NCBI RefSeq assembly: GCF_005047355.1
Contig: NZ_SUMC01000033.1
Location: forward strand, 40,707-104,706
DNA: 64,000 bases
Direction: 5' to 3'
Origin: Actinacidiphila oryziradicis
Lineage (GTDB): Bacteria; Actinomycetota; Actinomycetes; Streptomycetales; Streptomycetaceae
The notes below the pieces were generated by a model. It made no database searches. It saw nothing but the letters and a program-made list of their open reading frames with translations, and was not told the DNA's origin. Positions 24,244 to 33,233 of the stretch are shown here, piece by piece; within the stretch, counting starts at the first letter, position 1; each line of letters opens with the position of its first letter. The position numbers and the translations under genes were made by a program.

Positions 24244-25325
24244 TGGCCGCCGCCCGCACCCGTCCCCGCCCGGTGTTCCACCCGCTGCGGGTGAGCGTGG
24301 TGGAGCCCTTGTGCGAGGATGCGGCGGCCGTCACTTTCGCGGTGCCCGCCGCGCTGGCCGGGGAGTTCGCGTTCCGGCCCGGCCAGTCACTCACCCTGCG
24401 CCGGGAGACCGACGGCCGGGACGAGCGCCGTTCGTACTCCATCTGCTCACCGGTCGGTGAGGGGCCCACGATCGGGGTGCGGGTGGTGCCCGGCGGCCTG
24501 TTCTCGTCGTGGCTGGTACACGAGGTGCGGCCGGGTGACACTGTGCAGGTGATGGCGCCGACCGGGTCCTTCACCCCGGATCTCGGCCGCCCCGGGCACC
24601 ACATCCTGGTCGCGGCCGGTTCCGGGATCACCCCGATGCTGTCGATCGCGGCCTCGGTGCTGGCCGGCGGCCCGAGCTCCCGGGTCACCCTCTTCTACGG
24701 CAACCGCCGCACCGGCACGGTGATGTTCACCGATGAGCTCGCCGACCTGAAGGACCGCTACCCGGACCGTTTCCAGCTGGCGCACATCCTGTCCCGCGAG
24801 CCCCGCGAGGCGGAGCTGTTCTCCGGCCGGCTGGACGCCGGGCGGCTCGCCGCGCTGATCGGCGCCCTGGTCGACGTGGCGGACGCGGACCACTGGTGGC
24901 TGTGCGGGCCGTACGGCATGGTCCGCGACGCGCAGCAAGTGCTGGCCGGGCTCGGGGTGCCCGCCGGCCGGATCCACCAGGAGCTGTTCTACGCCGACGA
25001 CATCCCGCCCGAGCCGATGCGGCACGAGGACGCGGCACCGGGCGGACCCGTCAGCCAGGTCACCGTAATCCTGGACGGCCGGGAGACGGAGGCGTCGCTT
25101 CCCCGGGACCGTTCGGTGCTGGAGGGTGCGCAGCGGGTGCGCCCGGACCTGCCGTTCGCCTGCAAGGGCGGGGTGTGCGGGACCTGCCGGGCGCTGGTGG
25201 TGGACGGCGAGGTGCGGATGCGGCGCAATTTCGCTCTGGAGCCGGGTGAGGTCGAGGCCGGTTATGTCCTTACCTGTCAGTCGCTCCCCGTATCGGACAA
25301 GGTCGTCATCGACTACGACAGCTGA
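24243..25325 (+). CDS. paaE: 1,2-phenylacetyl-CoA epoxidase reductase subunit E
   Basis: 360 residues from ATG 24243 (GGAGATCTG just upstream). PaaE passes electrons from NADPH to PaaA. Domains in order: FAD-binding ferredoxin-reductase barrel (~10-105; RRSYSICSPVGEGP is the flavin motif), NAD(P) domain (~110-235; AAGSGITPMLSIAASVL and WLCGPYGMVRDAQQVL), and a C-terminal plant-type 2Fe-2S ferredoxin (~270-360) with CKGGVCGTC and the distant Cys in LTCQSL. Last gene of the operon; a small hairpin follows. The ligase paaK, isomerase paaG and hydrolase paaZ needed to use the product are not in this window. Confidence 0.94.
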   Translation: MAAARTRPRPVFHPLRVSVVEPLCEDAAAVTFAVPAALAGEFAFRPGQSLTLRRETDGRDERRSYSICSPVGEGPTIGVRVVPGGLFSSWLVHEVRPGDTVQVMAPTGSFTPDLGRPGHHILVAAGSGITPMLSIAASVLAGGPSSRVTLFYGNRRTGTVMFTDELADLKDRYPDRFQLAHILSREPREAELFSGRLDAGRLAALIGALVDVADADHWWLCGPYGMVRDAQQVLAGLGVPAGRIHQELFYADDIPPEPMRHEDAAPGGPVSQVTVILDGRETEASLPRDRSVLEGAQRVRPDLPFACKGGVCGTCRALVVDGEVRMRRNFALEPGEVEAGYVLTCQSLPVSDKVVIDYDS

Positions 25326-25326
25326 A

Positions 25327-25343
25327 GCCGGGCCCTCCCCGGC
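25327..25343. terminator. Small hairpin between paaE and the kinase gene
   Basis: GCCGGG-CCCTC-CCCGGC lies in the 24-base gap between two convergent genes. Short stem, no T tract; plausible as a shared terminator only from its position. Confidence 0.4.
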
Positions 25344-25349
25344 CGCAGC

Positions 25350-26381
25350 TCAGCTCACCGGACCCTGGGCAATGTGATCGCCCCCCGCCCGCGCGGCCGC
25401 TGGATACCACCCCGATATCTCGGCGCGGGTCGGCGGGTCAGCGCCCTGGCGGGTGCAGGTGAAGGCGGCGGCCCGGCCGGCCAGATCCAGCGCCTGGACC
25501 AGTTCCTGGTGCGGCCGGGTGGCGGCCGTCGCGCTGAGCAGTCTTGTACGCGCGCGAGGTCCGTCCGGCTCCTCCTGGCCGCCGCCGAGCATCCCGGCCC
25601 GGAGCAGTCCGCTGATCAGTCCCGCCATGAAGGCGTCGCCTGCTCCCACCGTGTCGGTGACCTCGACGGGCGTCGCCGGCAGGTCGTGCCGGCCCTGCCT
25701 CCACCAGGCCTGCGCGCCGCCGGCGCCGAGGGTGAGGACCACCAGCGAGGGTCCGTTTCGCGCCCAGCGGAAGGCCACCTCGTGGATGTCCTGCCCGGGG
25801 TAGAGCCACTCAAGGTCCTCCTGGCTGGCTTTCACCACGTCGCTGAGGGAGACCAGCTGCTCGACCCGGGGACGCTCGTCCTCCGGTGGTCCGAGCAGCG
25901 CGGGCCTGAGGTTCGGGTCGTAGGAGATGGTGGCCCTGCCGCGCGCGGCCTCGATCGCCGCGAGCACCTGATCGGCGCCGGGGGCGAGCGCCGCCGCGAT
26001 CGATCCGGTGTGGAGGTGGCCTGTGGCCCCGGTGCGGGCCGGCTCCAGGGCACCGGGCGGCAGGTCCCAGGAGATGTCGAATTCGTAGGTCGCCGCCCCG
26101 CGGCCATCCAGATGGGCGATGGCGGTGGAGGTGGGGGCGTCGGCCACGGACCCTTCTGTGAGCACCACTCCGCTGTCGCTCAGGTGGGTCCGGAGGGCTT
26201 CACCGAAGTGGTCGCGGCCCACCCGGGTCGCCAGCCGCACCGGATGGCCGAGCCGGGCCACACCGAGGGCCACGTTCGCCGGGCTCCCGCCCGGAAAGCT
26301 GCGCCGGGGTTCGCCGGGGCAGTCCAGGATGTCGGTGAGCGCCTCGCCGATGACGAGGGTCGGCGCTTCGGGTGTCGGCAT
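25350..26381 (-). CDS. PfkB family carbohydrate kinase (fructokinase-like)
   Basis: 343 residues from ATG 26381 (GGAG six bases upstream). Ribokinase fold: the N-terminal signature FPGGSPANVALGVARLGHPV (residues ~29-48), and the C-terminal anion-hole and catalytic Asp block EVTDTVGAGDAFMAGLISGL (~235-254). It phosphorylates a ketose or sugar using ATP. As the last gene of the operon after the Zn dehydrogenase, it most likely phosphorylates the ketose made by oxidising an imported polyol, for example fructose from mannitol or sorbitol, or xylulose from arabitol. About 30 residues longer than usual owing to an Arg-rich insertion after the catalytic block. Confidence 0.9.
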   Translation of the reverse strand: MPTPEAPTLVIGEALTDILDCPGEPRRSFPGGSPANVALGVARLGHPVRLATRVGRDHFGEALRTHLSDSGVVLTEGSVADAPTSTAIAHLDGRGAATYEFDISWDLPPGALEPARTGATGHLHTGSIAAALAPGADQVLAAIEAARGRATISYDPNLRPALLGPPEDERPRVEQLVSLSDVVKASQEDLEWLYPGQDIHEVAFRWARNGPSLVVLTLGAGGAQAWWRQGRHDLPATPVEVTDTVGAGDAFMAGLISGLLRAGMLGGGQEEPDGPRARTRLLSATAATRPHQELVQALDLAGRAAAFTCTRQGADPPTRAEISGWYPAAARAGGDHIAQGPVS

Positions 26382-26426
26382 GTGTGACTCCGTGAGGTCG
26401 CGGGCCGGCCAGGGCGGTGTGCCGGT

Positions 26427-27416
26427 TCAGGGGTTGACCTGGATCTTTCGGCCCTTGCCTTCTTGGAACTGCCGGAGCGCAGCGGCGTAGTCGCTCAGCG
26501 GCAGCCGGTCGCTGATGAAGACCTGCGGGTCGAGGACGCCCCCGGCGAAGAGCTGGGCCGCGCGTTCGTAGCTGTGCAGGACCGCCATCGAGCCGGTGAT
26601 GGTGATCTCCTGGTTGTAGATCCGGTAGGGCTCGATCGTCGCGCGCGCCGCGTAGTCCGCCACACCGAACTGGAGGTACGTGCCACCTTTGCCGACCCGG
26701 CCGATGGCTTCCTGGATCGCCTTCTCGTTGCCGGTGGCGTCGATGACGACGTCCCAGCCACGGGGCTGCTCGATCTCGTCGGCGGAGGTGACGGCGTTCG
26801 TGCAGCCCAGCGACCGTGCTGTGACCAGCCGGTCGGGATTGATGTCGACGACGTCAACGGTGGCCGCCCCGGTGCGCTTGGCGAGCTCCATCATCATCAG
26901 GCCCATCGTGCCGGACCCGTAGATCAGGACGCTGGTGGCCAGCTGGCTGCGCAGGATGTCGTATCCGCGCACCGCGCAGGAGAGGGGTTCGATCAGGGCC
27001 GCGTCCTCGGTACGGATGTGGTCGGGCAGTTTGACGCAGTTGGCGACGGGGGCGACGGCGAATTCGGCCGCTCCTCCGGGGACCGTGACGCCGATCGCCG
27101 CCCACCGTTCGCAGAGGTTGTTGCGGCCGATGCGGCAGTAGTGGCATTCGTGGCAGTACAGCGAGGGGTCGACCGCGACCCGGTCGCCGAGGGACAGTTC
27201 GCGGACGCCGGTGCCGACGGCGACGACCTCACCGGCGAACTCATGGCCCGGGATGATCGGCAGGGTGGGCGCGAACTCCCCTTGGAGGATGTGCAGATCG
27301 GTGCCGCACAGACCGCAGGCGGAGACCCGGACCACCACGTCCCTGGGGCCGGGTGTCGGGTCGTCGACCGTCTCGATCCCCACGACGCCGGGAGCACTGA
27401 TGAGGGCTGCTTTCAC
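26427..27416 (-). CDS. Zinc-dependent polyol/alcohol dehydrogenase
   Basis: 329 residues from GTG 27416, which overlaps the permease stop (GTGA); the longer frame upstream is the other strand frame of the permease. MDR superfamily: catalytic-zinc ligands in CGLCGTDLH and PGHEFAGEV, structural zinc cysteines in CHECHYCRIGRNNLC, and Rossmann motif VLIYGSGTMGLMMMELAKR. The family oxidises sorbitol, xylitol, arabitol, threonine or similar with NAD(+). Context (polyol-type ABC transporter before it, PfkB kinase after it) favours a polyol such as sorbitol or arabitol. Confidence 0.92.
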   Translation of the reverse strand: MKAALISAPGVVGIETVDDPTPGPRDVVVRVSACGLCGTDLHILQGEFAPTLPIIPGHEFAGEVVAVGTGVRELSLGDRVAVDPSLYCHECHYCRIGRNNLCERWAAIGVTVPGGAAEFAVAPVANCVKLPDHIRTEDAALIEPLSCAVRGYDILRSQLATSVLIYGSGTMGLMMMELAKRTGAATVDVVDINPDRLVTARSLGCTNAVTSADEIEQPRGWDVVIDATGNEKAIQEAIGRVGKGGTYLQFGVADYAARATIEPYRIYNQEITITGSMAVLHSYERAAQLFAGGVLDPQVFISDRLPLSDYAAALRQFQEGKGRKIQVNP

Positions 27417-28297
27417 TTGACTGCTCCAAGAGAGAGGCCCTGGACGAGCTTGTCCTGGGCGGCGAACCCGGCAATGAGCACCGGCAGCGAGACACAGATG
27501 GCAGCGGCGCACACCTTGGCCAGGAACAGGCCCTGGCTGGTGACGAACCCGGTGAGGAAGACCGGCGCGGTGCCGGCCACGACACCGGTCAGCACCCGGG
27601 CGAACAGAAGTTCGTTCCAACTGAAGATGAAGGAGATCAGCGCGGTGGCCGCGATACCGGGGGCGGCCACCGGGGCCACGATCCGGGACAGGATGGTCAG
27701 CAGACCCGCTCCGTCGATGGAGGCTGCTTCCAGGATCTCGGTGGGGACCTCGGCGAGGAAGGAACGCATCATCCACACCGCGATCGGCAGGTTCATCGAC
27801 GTGTAGAGGATGACCAGCAGCGAGATGTTGTCCAGCATGCCGGCGTTCTTGGCGATCAGGTAGACGGGCAGCAGCCCGGCCACGGCGGGCAGCATCTTGG
27901 TGGACAGGAAGAAGAACATCACATCGGTCCACTTGCGCACCGGCTTGATGGACAGCGCGTAGGCGGCGGGGATGGCCAGGAGCAGCACCAGCAGGGTGGA
28001 GACGAGGCTGGCCGTCAGCGAGTTGATCAGCGGCGGCCAGGGACTGACGCCGGTGCTCGCGCCGAAGAACTCCCGGTAGCCCTGGAGCGTCAGTCCGGCG
28101 CTGACGCTCGGCGGGTTGGTGGCGGCGTCCGACTCACTGTGCAGCGAGGTGAGCAGCATCCATGCGAATGGGAGGAAGAACACCAGGCCGCAGATCCAGG
28201 CGACCAGGCCCAGGATACTGCCGCTGCGGCGTTTCGCGCCCACGCGGCGGCCGCGCAGGGGCTTCGGCGGGGACAAGGCAGTGGTTGCCGCGCTCAT
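27413..28297 (-). CDS. Carbohydrate ABC transporter permease (MalG type)
   Basis: 294 residues from ATG 28297, which overlaps the stop of the other permease by one base. Six membrane helices, beginning ~28-48 (LGLVAWICGLVFFLPFAWML). The cytoplasmic EAA loop for contact with the ATPase is EILEAASIDGAGLLTILSRI (~190-209). The N-terminal 20 residues are basic. Works as a heterodimer with the permease encoded just before. No ATPase gene is in the operon; Streptomyces sugar importers commonly share MsiK. Confidence 0.92.
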   Translation of the reverse strand: MSAATTALSPPKPLRGRRVGAKRRSGSILGLVAWICGLVFFLPFAWMLLTSLHSESDAATNPPSVSAGLTLQGYREFFGASTGVSPWPPLINSLTASLVSTLLVLLLAIPAAYALSIKPVRKWTDVMFFFLSTKMLPAVAGLLPVYLIAKNAGMLDNISLLVILYTSMNLPIAVWMMRSFLAEVPTEILEAASIDGAGLLTILSRIVAPVAAPGIAATALISFIFSWNELLFARVLTGVVAGTAPVFLTGFVTSQGLFLAKVCAAAICVSLPVLIAGFAAQDKLVQGLSLGAVK

Positions 28298-29262
28298 CAC
28301 AGCGTCTCCTCTCGGAACAGGGACGACACGGTTCGCAGCGCGAAGGTGGCGATGAGGATGGAACAGGCGACCACGATGACGCCCTCGGCGGAGGCCTGGC
28401 CGTAGTCGTGGGCCTGGTAGAAGGTCTCGTAGACGGTGTAGGGGAGGTTGGCGGTCCCCAGGCCGCCGGAGGTCAGGGTGAAGACCGCGTCGAAGTTCTG
28501 CACCACGTAGATGCTGCCGAGCAGGGCCGCGAGCTCCAGGTAGCGGCGCAGATGCGGGAAGGTGAGGTAGCGGAACACCTGCCAGGTGCCGGCACCGTCC
28601 ATCCGTGCCGCTTCGACGATGTCCAGCGGCCGGCTCTGCAGCCCGGCGAGCAGGATCAGCATCATGAAGGGTGTCCACTGCCAGATCAGCGACGCCTCGA
28701 CCGAGATCAGCGGGACCGTGGACAACCAGTCGGGCTGGGGGGCGTTCGAGCTGCCGAACAGGCTCCAGATCCAGGTCAGCGTGCCGTCGATGAGCCCGTA
28801 GGAGGCGTTGTAGAGGGCGTGCTTCCAGAGCAGGGCGGAAGCGACCGGCACGACCAGGAAGGGGGTGATCAGCATCGTGCGGACGATGCCACGGCCGCGG
28901 AACTGCCGGTCGAGCAGCAGGGACAGCCCCAGGCCCAGCAGCAGGCTCACCAGCACGACGGTGGCGGTCAGGACAACGGTGGTCACGATGGACGAGCGCA
29001 GGTCCGGATCGGTGATCGCGGCCTTGTAGTTGGCCAGGCCGCCGAAGCCCCGGTTACCCGGGTCTAGGGCGTTCCAGCGCATGAACGAGATGACCAGGGT
29101 GCCGACGAAGGGCAACTGGGTGACCACGATCAGGAAGACCAGAGCCGGGAGCAACGGGGCCCGGCGGGCCCATGCGCCGCGGGTTTTGCCGGCCGGCCGG
29201 GTTCCTCCCCGCAGTCTGTGTTGCTGGAGTGGTGGACGTCTTGCGGTCACGGGAACGGTCAT
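28297..29262 (-). CDS. Sugar ABC transporter permease (MalF type)
   Basis: 321 residues from ATG 29262 (GGAGAG upstream). A basic N-terminal tail of about 35 residues precedes six helices (first ~36-58, PLLPALVFLIVVTQLPFVGT). The EAA loop is DIVEAARMDGAGTWQVFRYL (~219-238). SmoF/MtlF-like members import mannitol and sorbitol. It follows the binding protein by 115 bases. Confidence 0.92.
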   Translation of the reverse strand: MTVPVTARRPPLQQHRLRGGTRPAGKTRGAWARRAPLLPALVFLIVVTQLPFVGTLVISFMRWNALDPGNRGFGGLANYKAAITDPDLRSSIVTTVVLTATVVLVSLLLGLGLSLLLDRQFRGRGIVRTMLITPFLVVPVASALLWKHALYNASYGLIDGTLTWIWSLFGSSNAPQPDWLSTVPLISVEASLIWQWTPFMMLILLAGLQSRPLDIVEAARMDGAGTWQVFRYLTFPHLRRYLELAALLGSIYVVQNFDAVFTLTSGGLGTANLPYTVYETFYQAHDYGQASAEGVIVVACSILIATFALRTVSSLFREETL

Positions 29263-29377
29263 GGTGTCTCTCCGCTTCGCGCGGGTGGCCTCCCGGGCCG
29301 GTGGGCGGGTCGGGAGTGGGTCAGCGGGTGGAGGAGAACAGGAGGAGAGGGGAAAGAGAGGGGGAAGACGTCACCGG

Positions 29378-30739
29378 TCACTTGGCCGCGTACTTGGCGG
29401 CGACGTTCGCGGCGAGGGCCTGACTGTTCTTGAGGGCCGTCGCGACGCTGGTCTGGCCGGCGATGGCGGAACTGATCTGTTGCGAGACCTTGGTGCCGAG
29501 GTCGGTGAACTCGGGGATGCCCACGAACTGGATCCCGGGGGCGGGCCTGGCCTGCACGCCGGGGTTGAGCGGGTCCGCGTTGGTCAGCGCCGTCTTGGTG
29601 GCCGAGGCGAAGGCCGATGCCGCGGCAAGGTACTTCGGGTTGGCGTAGGTCGAGGAACGCTTGCCGGCCGGGACCCTGGACCAGCCCAGCTTGCTGCCGA
29701 CCAGGTTCTCGTAGCTCTTGCTGGACGCCCAGGAGATGAACTTCCAGGCGTCGCTCTGGTTTTTGCTGGCCTTCTGCAGGCCCCAGGCCCAGCTGAAGAG
29801 CCAGCCCGAGTTCTTGGTCTGGTCGACCGGGGCGGGAACGTAGCCGATCTTTCCGGCCACGGGCGATCCTGTGGCGTCCAGCGATCCGGCGGCGGAGGTG
29901 GCGTCATACCACATGGCGGTCTTGCTCTGCTCCATGTCGTTGAGGCACTCGGTGAAGCCGGCCTGCGGCGCTCCGGCCTCGCCGTGCGCGCGCACCAGGT
30001 TGACATAGAAGTTCGTCGCCTTGGTGAACGCCGGGCTGTTGACCTGGGCGGTCCAGTTCTTGTCGAACCAGGTACCGCCCATGGTGTTCACGACGGTGGT
30101 CAACGGGGCAATCAGCTCGCCCCAACCCGGTTGACCGCGCAGGCAGATGCCCTTCATGCCGGGCTTGGCCCCGTCGAGTTTGGCCGCCAGATCGGCGACC
30201 TGGGTCCAGGTCGGGTTGGCGGGCATGGTCAGGTGCTTGGCCGCGAAGACGTCCTTGCGGTACATCAGGAAGGACGACTCGCCGTAGAAGGGCTCGGCGT
30301 AGACCTTCCCGGAGTAGGTCAGCGACTGCTGGATGGGAGGCAGGATGTCGCTCTGCTGGAAGGCGGTGTCGGCCTTGGCGAGCGAGCTGAGCGATGTCAG
30401 CCAGCCGTTCTTGGCGTAGGTCGGTGTTTCGTAGTTGCTGATGGTGGCCACGTCGTACTGGCCGGCCTGGCTGGAGAAGTCCTGGCTGATCTTGTCCCGG
30501 ACGTCGTTCTCGGGCAGAACCGTGAAATTGACCTTGATGCCCGTGGACTTGGTGAAGTTGGCCGCGGTCAGCTTCTGCAGGTCCACCATCTGCGGATTGT
30601 TGACCATCAGCACGTTGATCGAGTGAGCCGAGGAGCCACCGGTCCCGCCGGCGCCGGCGCACGCCGCGAGCAGCGCGCCGCAGAGGACCATGGCTCCCAT
30701 CGGAACGGTGCGACGCATGATGCTCGACCTTGTCGTCAT
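29378..30739 (-). CDS. Sugar/polyol-binding lipoprotein
   Basis: 453 residues from ATG 30739 (GAAGGGA upstream). Lipoprotein signal peptide with lipobox LLAAC, Cys27 being the lipidated residue, then a Gly/Ser linker. The family 1 solute-binding fold begins INVLMVNNPQMVDLQKL and includes YDVATISNYETPTYAKNGW, GKVYAEPFYGESSFLMYRKD and GWLFSWAWGLQKASKNQSDA. The closest named group is SmoE/MtlE (sorbitol/mannitol). Exposed on the outer face of the membrane, it delivers substrate to the two permeases. Confidence 0.92.
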   Translation of the reverse strand: MTTRSSIMRRTVPMGAMVLCGALLAACAGAGGTGGSSAHSINVLMVNNPQMVDLQKLTAANFTKSTGIKVNFTVLPENDVRDKISQDFSSQAGQYDVATISNYETPTYAKNGWLTSLSSLAKADTAFQQSDILPPIQQSLTYSGKVYAEPFYGESSFLMYRKDVFAAKHLTMPANPTWTQVADLAAKLDGAKPGMKGICLRGQPGWGELIAPLTTVVNTMGGTWFDKNWTAQVNSPAFTKATNFYVNLVRAHGEAGAPQAGFTECLNDMEQSKTAMWYDATSAAGSLDATGSPVAGKIGYVPAPVDQTKNSGWLFSWAWGLQKASKNQSDAWKFISWASSKSYENLVGSKLGWSRVPAGKRSSTYANPKYLAAASAFASATKTALTNADPLNPGVQARPAPGIQFVGIPEFTDLGTKVSQQISSAIAGQTSVATALKNSQALAANVAAKYAAK

Positions 30740-30858
30740 GTGGATCCCTTCGTGGTGATCCGGTCGGGTGGGGCCGGATGGTAATTGCCGCGCTCATGCC
30801 ATAGTTGCCCGTGGCCAGGAGCCGGTGAGGAGTGTGACGATCTTGAGGTGTGACCGGG

Positions 30859-31620
30859 TCAGACCCGGATGACCTGGGGGCCCAGCAGGGTGTAGCGGTG
30901 CGCTTCCGCGCTGGAGATTCCGGTGTCGGTGATGATCGCCTCAAAGTCGGAGACCTCGGCGAAACGGCAGAAGCTGCTCGCTCCGAACTTGCTGTGATCC
31001 CCCAAGAAGATCCGTCTGCGTGATACCTCGAGTGCCTTGGCTTTGACATCGGCCACGACCGGATCGGGTGTGGTGAGGCCGAGTTCCCGGGAAATCCCGT
31101 TCGCTCCCAGGAACGCCAGGTCGATGACGAAGCCCGAGAGCATGGCACAGGCCCAGGAACCAACGGTTGCCAGCGTGCGTGCGCGGACCCGGCCCCCAAG
31201 GAGGAGGACAGTCATGTTGGCGGATTCGGCGACCGCCGCGGCTGTCGACAGCGACGCCGTCACGACCGTCAGCGGCCGATGGGTCGGCAGGAGTGCGGCG
31301 AGGATCTGCGGGGTGTAGCCCTCGTCCACGAAGACAGTCTCCGCCTCGCCGAGCAGCGTGACCGCCTCCGCGGCTATACGGCGTTTCTTCTCGACATGAA
31401 GTGTGACGCGCTGGGCCAGGTTCGTCTCGAAGCCCGCGCTCTCGACGGGATAGGCACCACCGTGGGTACGGCGCACCAGGCCCCGGCGCTCCAGTTCGCT
31501 CAGGTCCCGCCGGATTGTCTCCGCCGCGACACCGAAGTCGGCTGCCGCGACAGCGACCTCCACACGGCCCTCATGGCGCGCCAGGACAAGGATCCGGTGC
31601 TGCCGCTCTTCTGCTCGCAT
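30859..31620 (-). CDS. DeoR family transcriptional regulator
   Basis: 253 residues from ATG 31620 (MRAEERQHRILVLARHEGRV). N-terminal winged HTH: VAVAAADFGVAAETIRRDLS then LVRRTHGGAYPVES. The C-terminal sugar-phosphate sensor domain starts near residue 75 and contains VFVDEGYTPQILAALL, VVTASLSTAAAVAES and VFLG-type IFLGDHSKFGASSF. It is the first gene of the sugar-operon strand, 119 bases before the binding-protein gene, so it probably controls that operon and itself in response to a phosphorylated sugar intermediate. Confidence 0.92.
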   Translation of the reverse strand: MRAEERQHRILVLARHEGRVEVAVAAADFGVAAETIRRDLSELERRGLVRRTHGGAYPVESAGFETNLAQRVTLHVEKKRRIAAEAVTLLGEAETVFVDEGYTPQILAALLPTHRPLTVVTASLSTAAAVAESANMTVLLLGGRVRARTLATVGSWACAMLSGFVIDLAFLGANGISRELGLTTPDPVVADVKAKALEVSRRRIFLGDHSKFGASSFCRFAEVSDFEAIITDTGISSAEAHRYTLLGPQVIRV

Positions 31621-32005
31621 CGCCGCCTCGCCCTTCCGCGCCCGTTCGGGCATCTGGGGCCCGAATGTGCCCGCCAGAGATTTATACCTCTGTCCCGCGG
31701 TCCAGCCCAGCCCCGTTCCGGGGAATAAGTCGCCCGAAAATGCCCGGATCACAAACGAAAGAAGGCAGTGCCCAGGCACTCATCCGGTCAACCGGCCCAG
31801 GACCGGTGCCCATCGGCCACCGAAAGCACGCCCGGTTCCGGTGGGACCCGGATGCCCGCTCAGGCAAACAAACACATCCGGGCCCGCTGCAATCTCCGCT
31901 CGCGGCTCGATGTCGCGCCAAGTTTTCTCGGCGGGATGTCACAGCGGCCGGGGAGGTGGTGTCGAACCAAGTGGACACGGTTTCACGAGGAAGGACACAA
32001 GCATC
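31621..32005. promoter_or_regulatory. Divergent control region, DeoR / dehalogenase-like gene
   Basis: A 385-base gap. It holds a perfect dyad AGTGCC-CA-GGCACT at 31767-31780 and two CGAAA repeats (31734 and 31756) of the kind bound by DeoR/GlpR-type proteins. No coding frame on either strand looks real. Which element serves DeoR is not decidable by eye. Confidence 0.45.
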
Positions 32006-32836
32006 ATGGCGACGGTCGAGGTGCACGATTCGTTCATGGCCTATACGGAGGTCGGCAGAGGCACGGTGCCGGTGGTGTTCCTGCACGGGAACCCCACCTC
32101 GTCGTACCTGTGGCGCAAGGTGGTGCCGCATGTTGAGGGCCAAGCCCGCTGCCTGGCGCCCGATCTGATCGGCATGGGGGCGTCCGGGAAGCCCGACATC
32201 GGGTACCGCTTTGCCGATCACGTGTCCTATCTGGACGCCTGGTTCGACGCGCTCGGCCTGGCGGAGATCGTCATTGTCGGTCATGACTGGGGTGGCGCGC
32301 TGGGCCTGGACTGGGCGGCCCGGCATCCCGGGCGGGTACGAGGTGCGGCGCTGGTCGAGACGTTTCTGCGGCCGATGCGGTGGGCGGACTATCCGCCGCA
32401 GGGCGCGGAGCTGTTCCGGTCGTTCCGCTCCCCGAAGGGAGAGGAGATGATCCTTCAGAACAACATGTTCATCGAGTTCAACCTCCCCCGCGGGGTGACC
32501 GGCGGACTCGCGACCGACGATCACGACGTCTACCGCGCGCCCTACCCCGACCCGGCGTCGCGCAGGCCGCTCCTGGCATGGCCACGCGAGATCCCCATCG
32601 ACGGCGAACCGGCCGACGTGCACGAGCGCGTGCTGGCCTACGGCCGCTGGATGGCGGACACCCCTCAAGTACCGAAGCTCGTGATGACCGTCGAACCCGG
32701 CGTGGGGATGGGCTCGCCGGAGACGGTCGCGTGGGCCAAGGAGACCTTCGCGAACGTCGAGGTCGAGTCGGTAGGCGCTGTCGGCGTGCCGATCGCCGCC
32801 CTCCCCGTGAGTAGCGACCTGCGTCGGCGATCGTGA
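32006..32836 (+). CDS. Haloalkane dehalogenase-like alpha/beta hydrolase, C-terminus altered
   Basis: 276 residues from ATG 32006. Very close to DhaA/LinB-type dehalogenases: FLHGNPTSSYLWRKVVPHVE (residues 25-44, oxyanion/halide Asn29), nucleophile elbow VGHDWGGALGL (Asp94, halide-binding Trp95), and a Glu at AALVETFLRPM. Such enzymes hydrolyse a carbon-halogen bond through an ester on the Asp, then need a His near the C-terminus. Here the C-terminal part reads VEVESVGAVGVPIAALPVSS and has no His in the last 50 residues, and the last helix is missing. So the enzyme is probably unable to turn over; likely a truncated gene, though a frameshift sequencing error cannot be excluded. Confidence 0.8.
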   Translation: MATVEVHDSFMAYTEVGRGTVPVVFLHGNPTSSYLWRKVVPHVEGQARCLAPDLIGMGASGKPDIGYRFADHVSYLDAWFDALGLAEIVIVGHDWGGALGLDWAARHPGRVRGAALVETFLRPMRWADYPPQGAELFRSFRSPKGEEMILQNNMFIEFNLPRGVTGGLATDDHDVYRAPYPDPASRRPLLAWPREIPIDGEPADVHERVLAYGRWMADTPQVPKLVMTVEPGVGMGSPETVAWAKETFANVEVESVGAVGVPIAALPVSSDLRRRS

Positions 32837-33233
32837 TCATGCGTGGTCACCCTGCTGTTCACGCCCGCCCGCGGTGGGGGCCGATACTCGTCAGGCACCC
32901 TGCTCGCGCAGCGCCTACCCATACGCCTGCCCATGCCGTTCGGGCATGTCCGCTCGTGCCGGCGCGCAGACGTTGCGCTCGGCAAGCGGGCCGAGCCGTT
33001 GAGCGGCCTGTCGACCAGTTCCAAGTCGGCCTTGGCGTGGGCGATGACCCCTTCGATGAGCAGGGTCGCCAGGGGGGGTCGCCCCCCGAGCTGATCACCG
33101 GGCGGGCGCTGGGCATGTGCTCGCCGCGAGCTGCTCCTGCGCCGCTCCGACCGTCGGTAACTGCGACAGCACCGCCTCCAGCAGACTGTGCACCCGGTCC
33201 CGGGTACCGCGCACCGAATTGTTCCGCAGGGTG
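32837..33233. other. Gap without recognisable gene
   Basis: About 400 bases between the dehalogenase-like gene and the terminator. Short minus-strand stretches look coding-like (for example LLIEGVIAHAKADLELVDR and RVHSLLEAVLSQLP) but lie in different frames without start or motif; perhaps remains of a regulator gene. Nothing that can be annotated. Confidence 0.4.

Noticed and set aside
29030..30784. 584-codon plus-strand frame opposite the binding-protein gene
   Set aside because: Antisense of a clear lipoprotein gene; Gly/Arg/Val-rich with no motif.
32837..33233. Possible regulator gene on the minus strand (LLIEGVIAHAKADLELVDR, RVHSLLEAVLSQLP)
   Set aside because: Pieces are in different frames, no start, no defining motif; left as unannotated gap.
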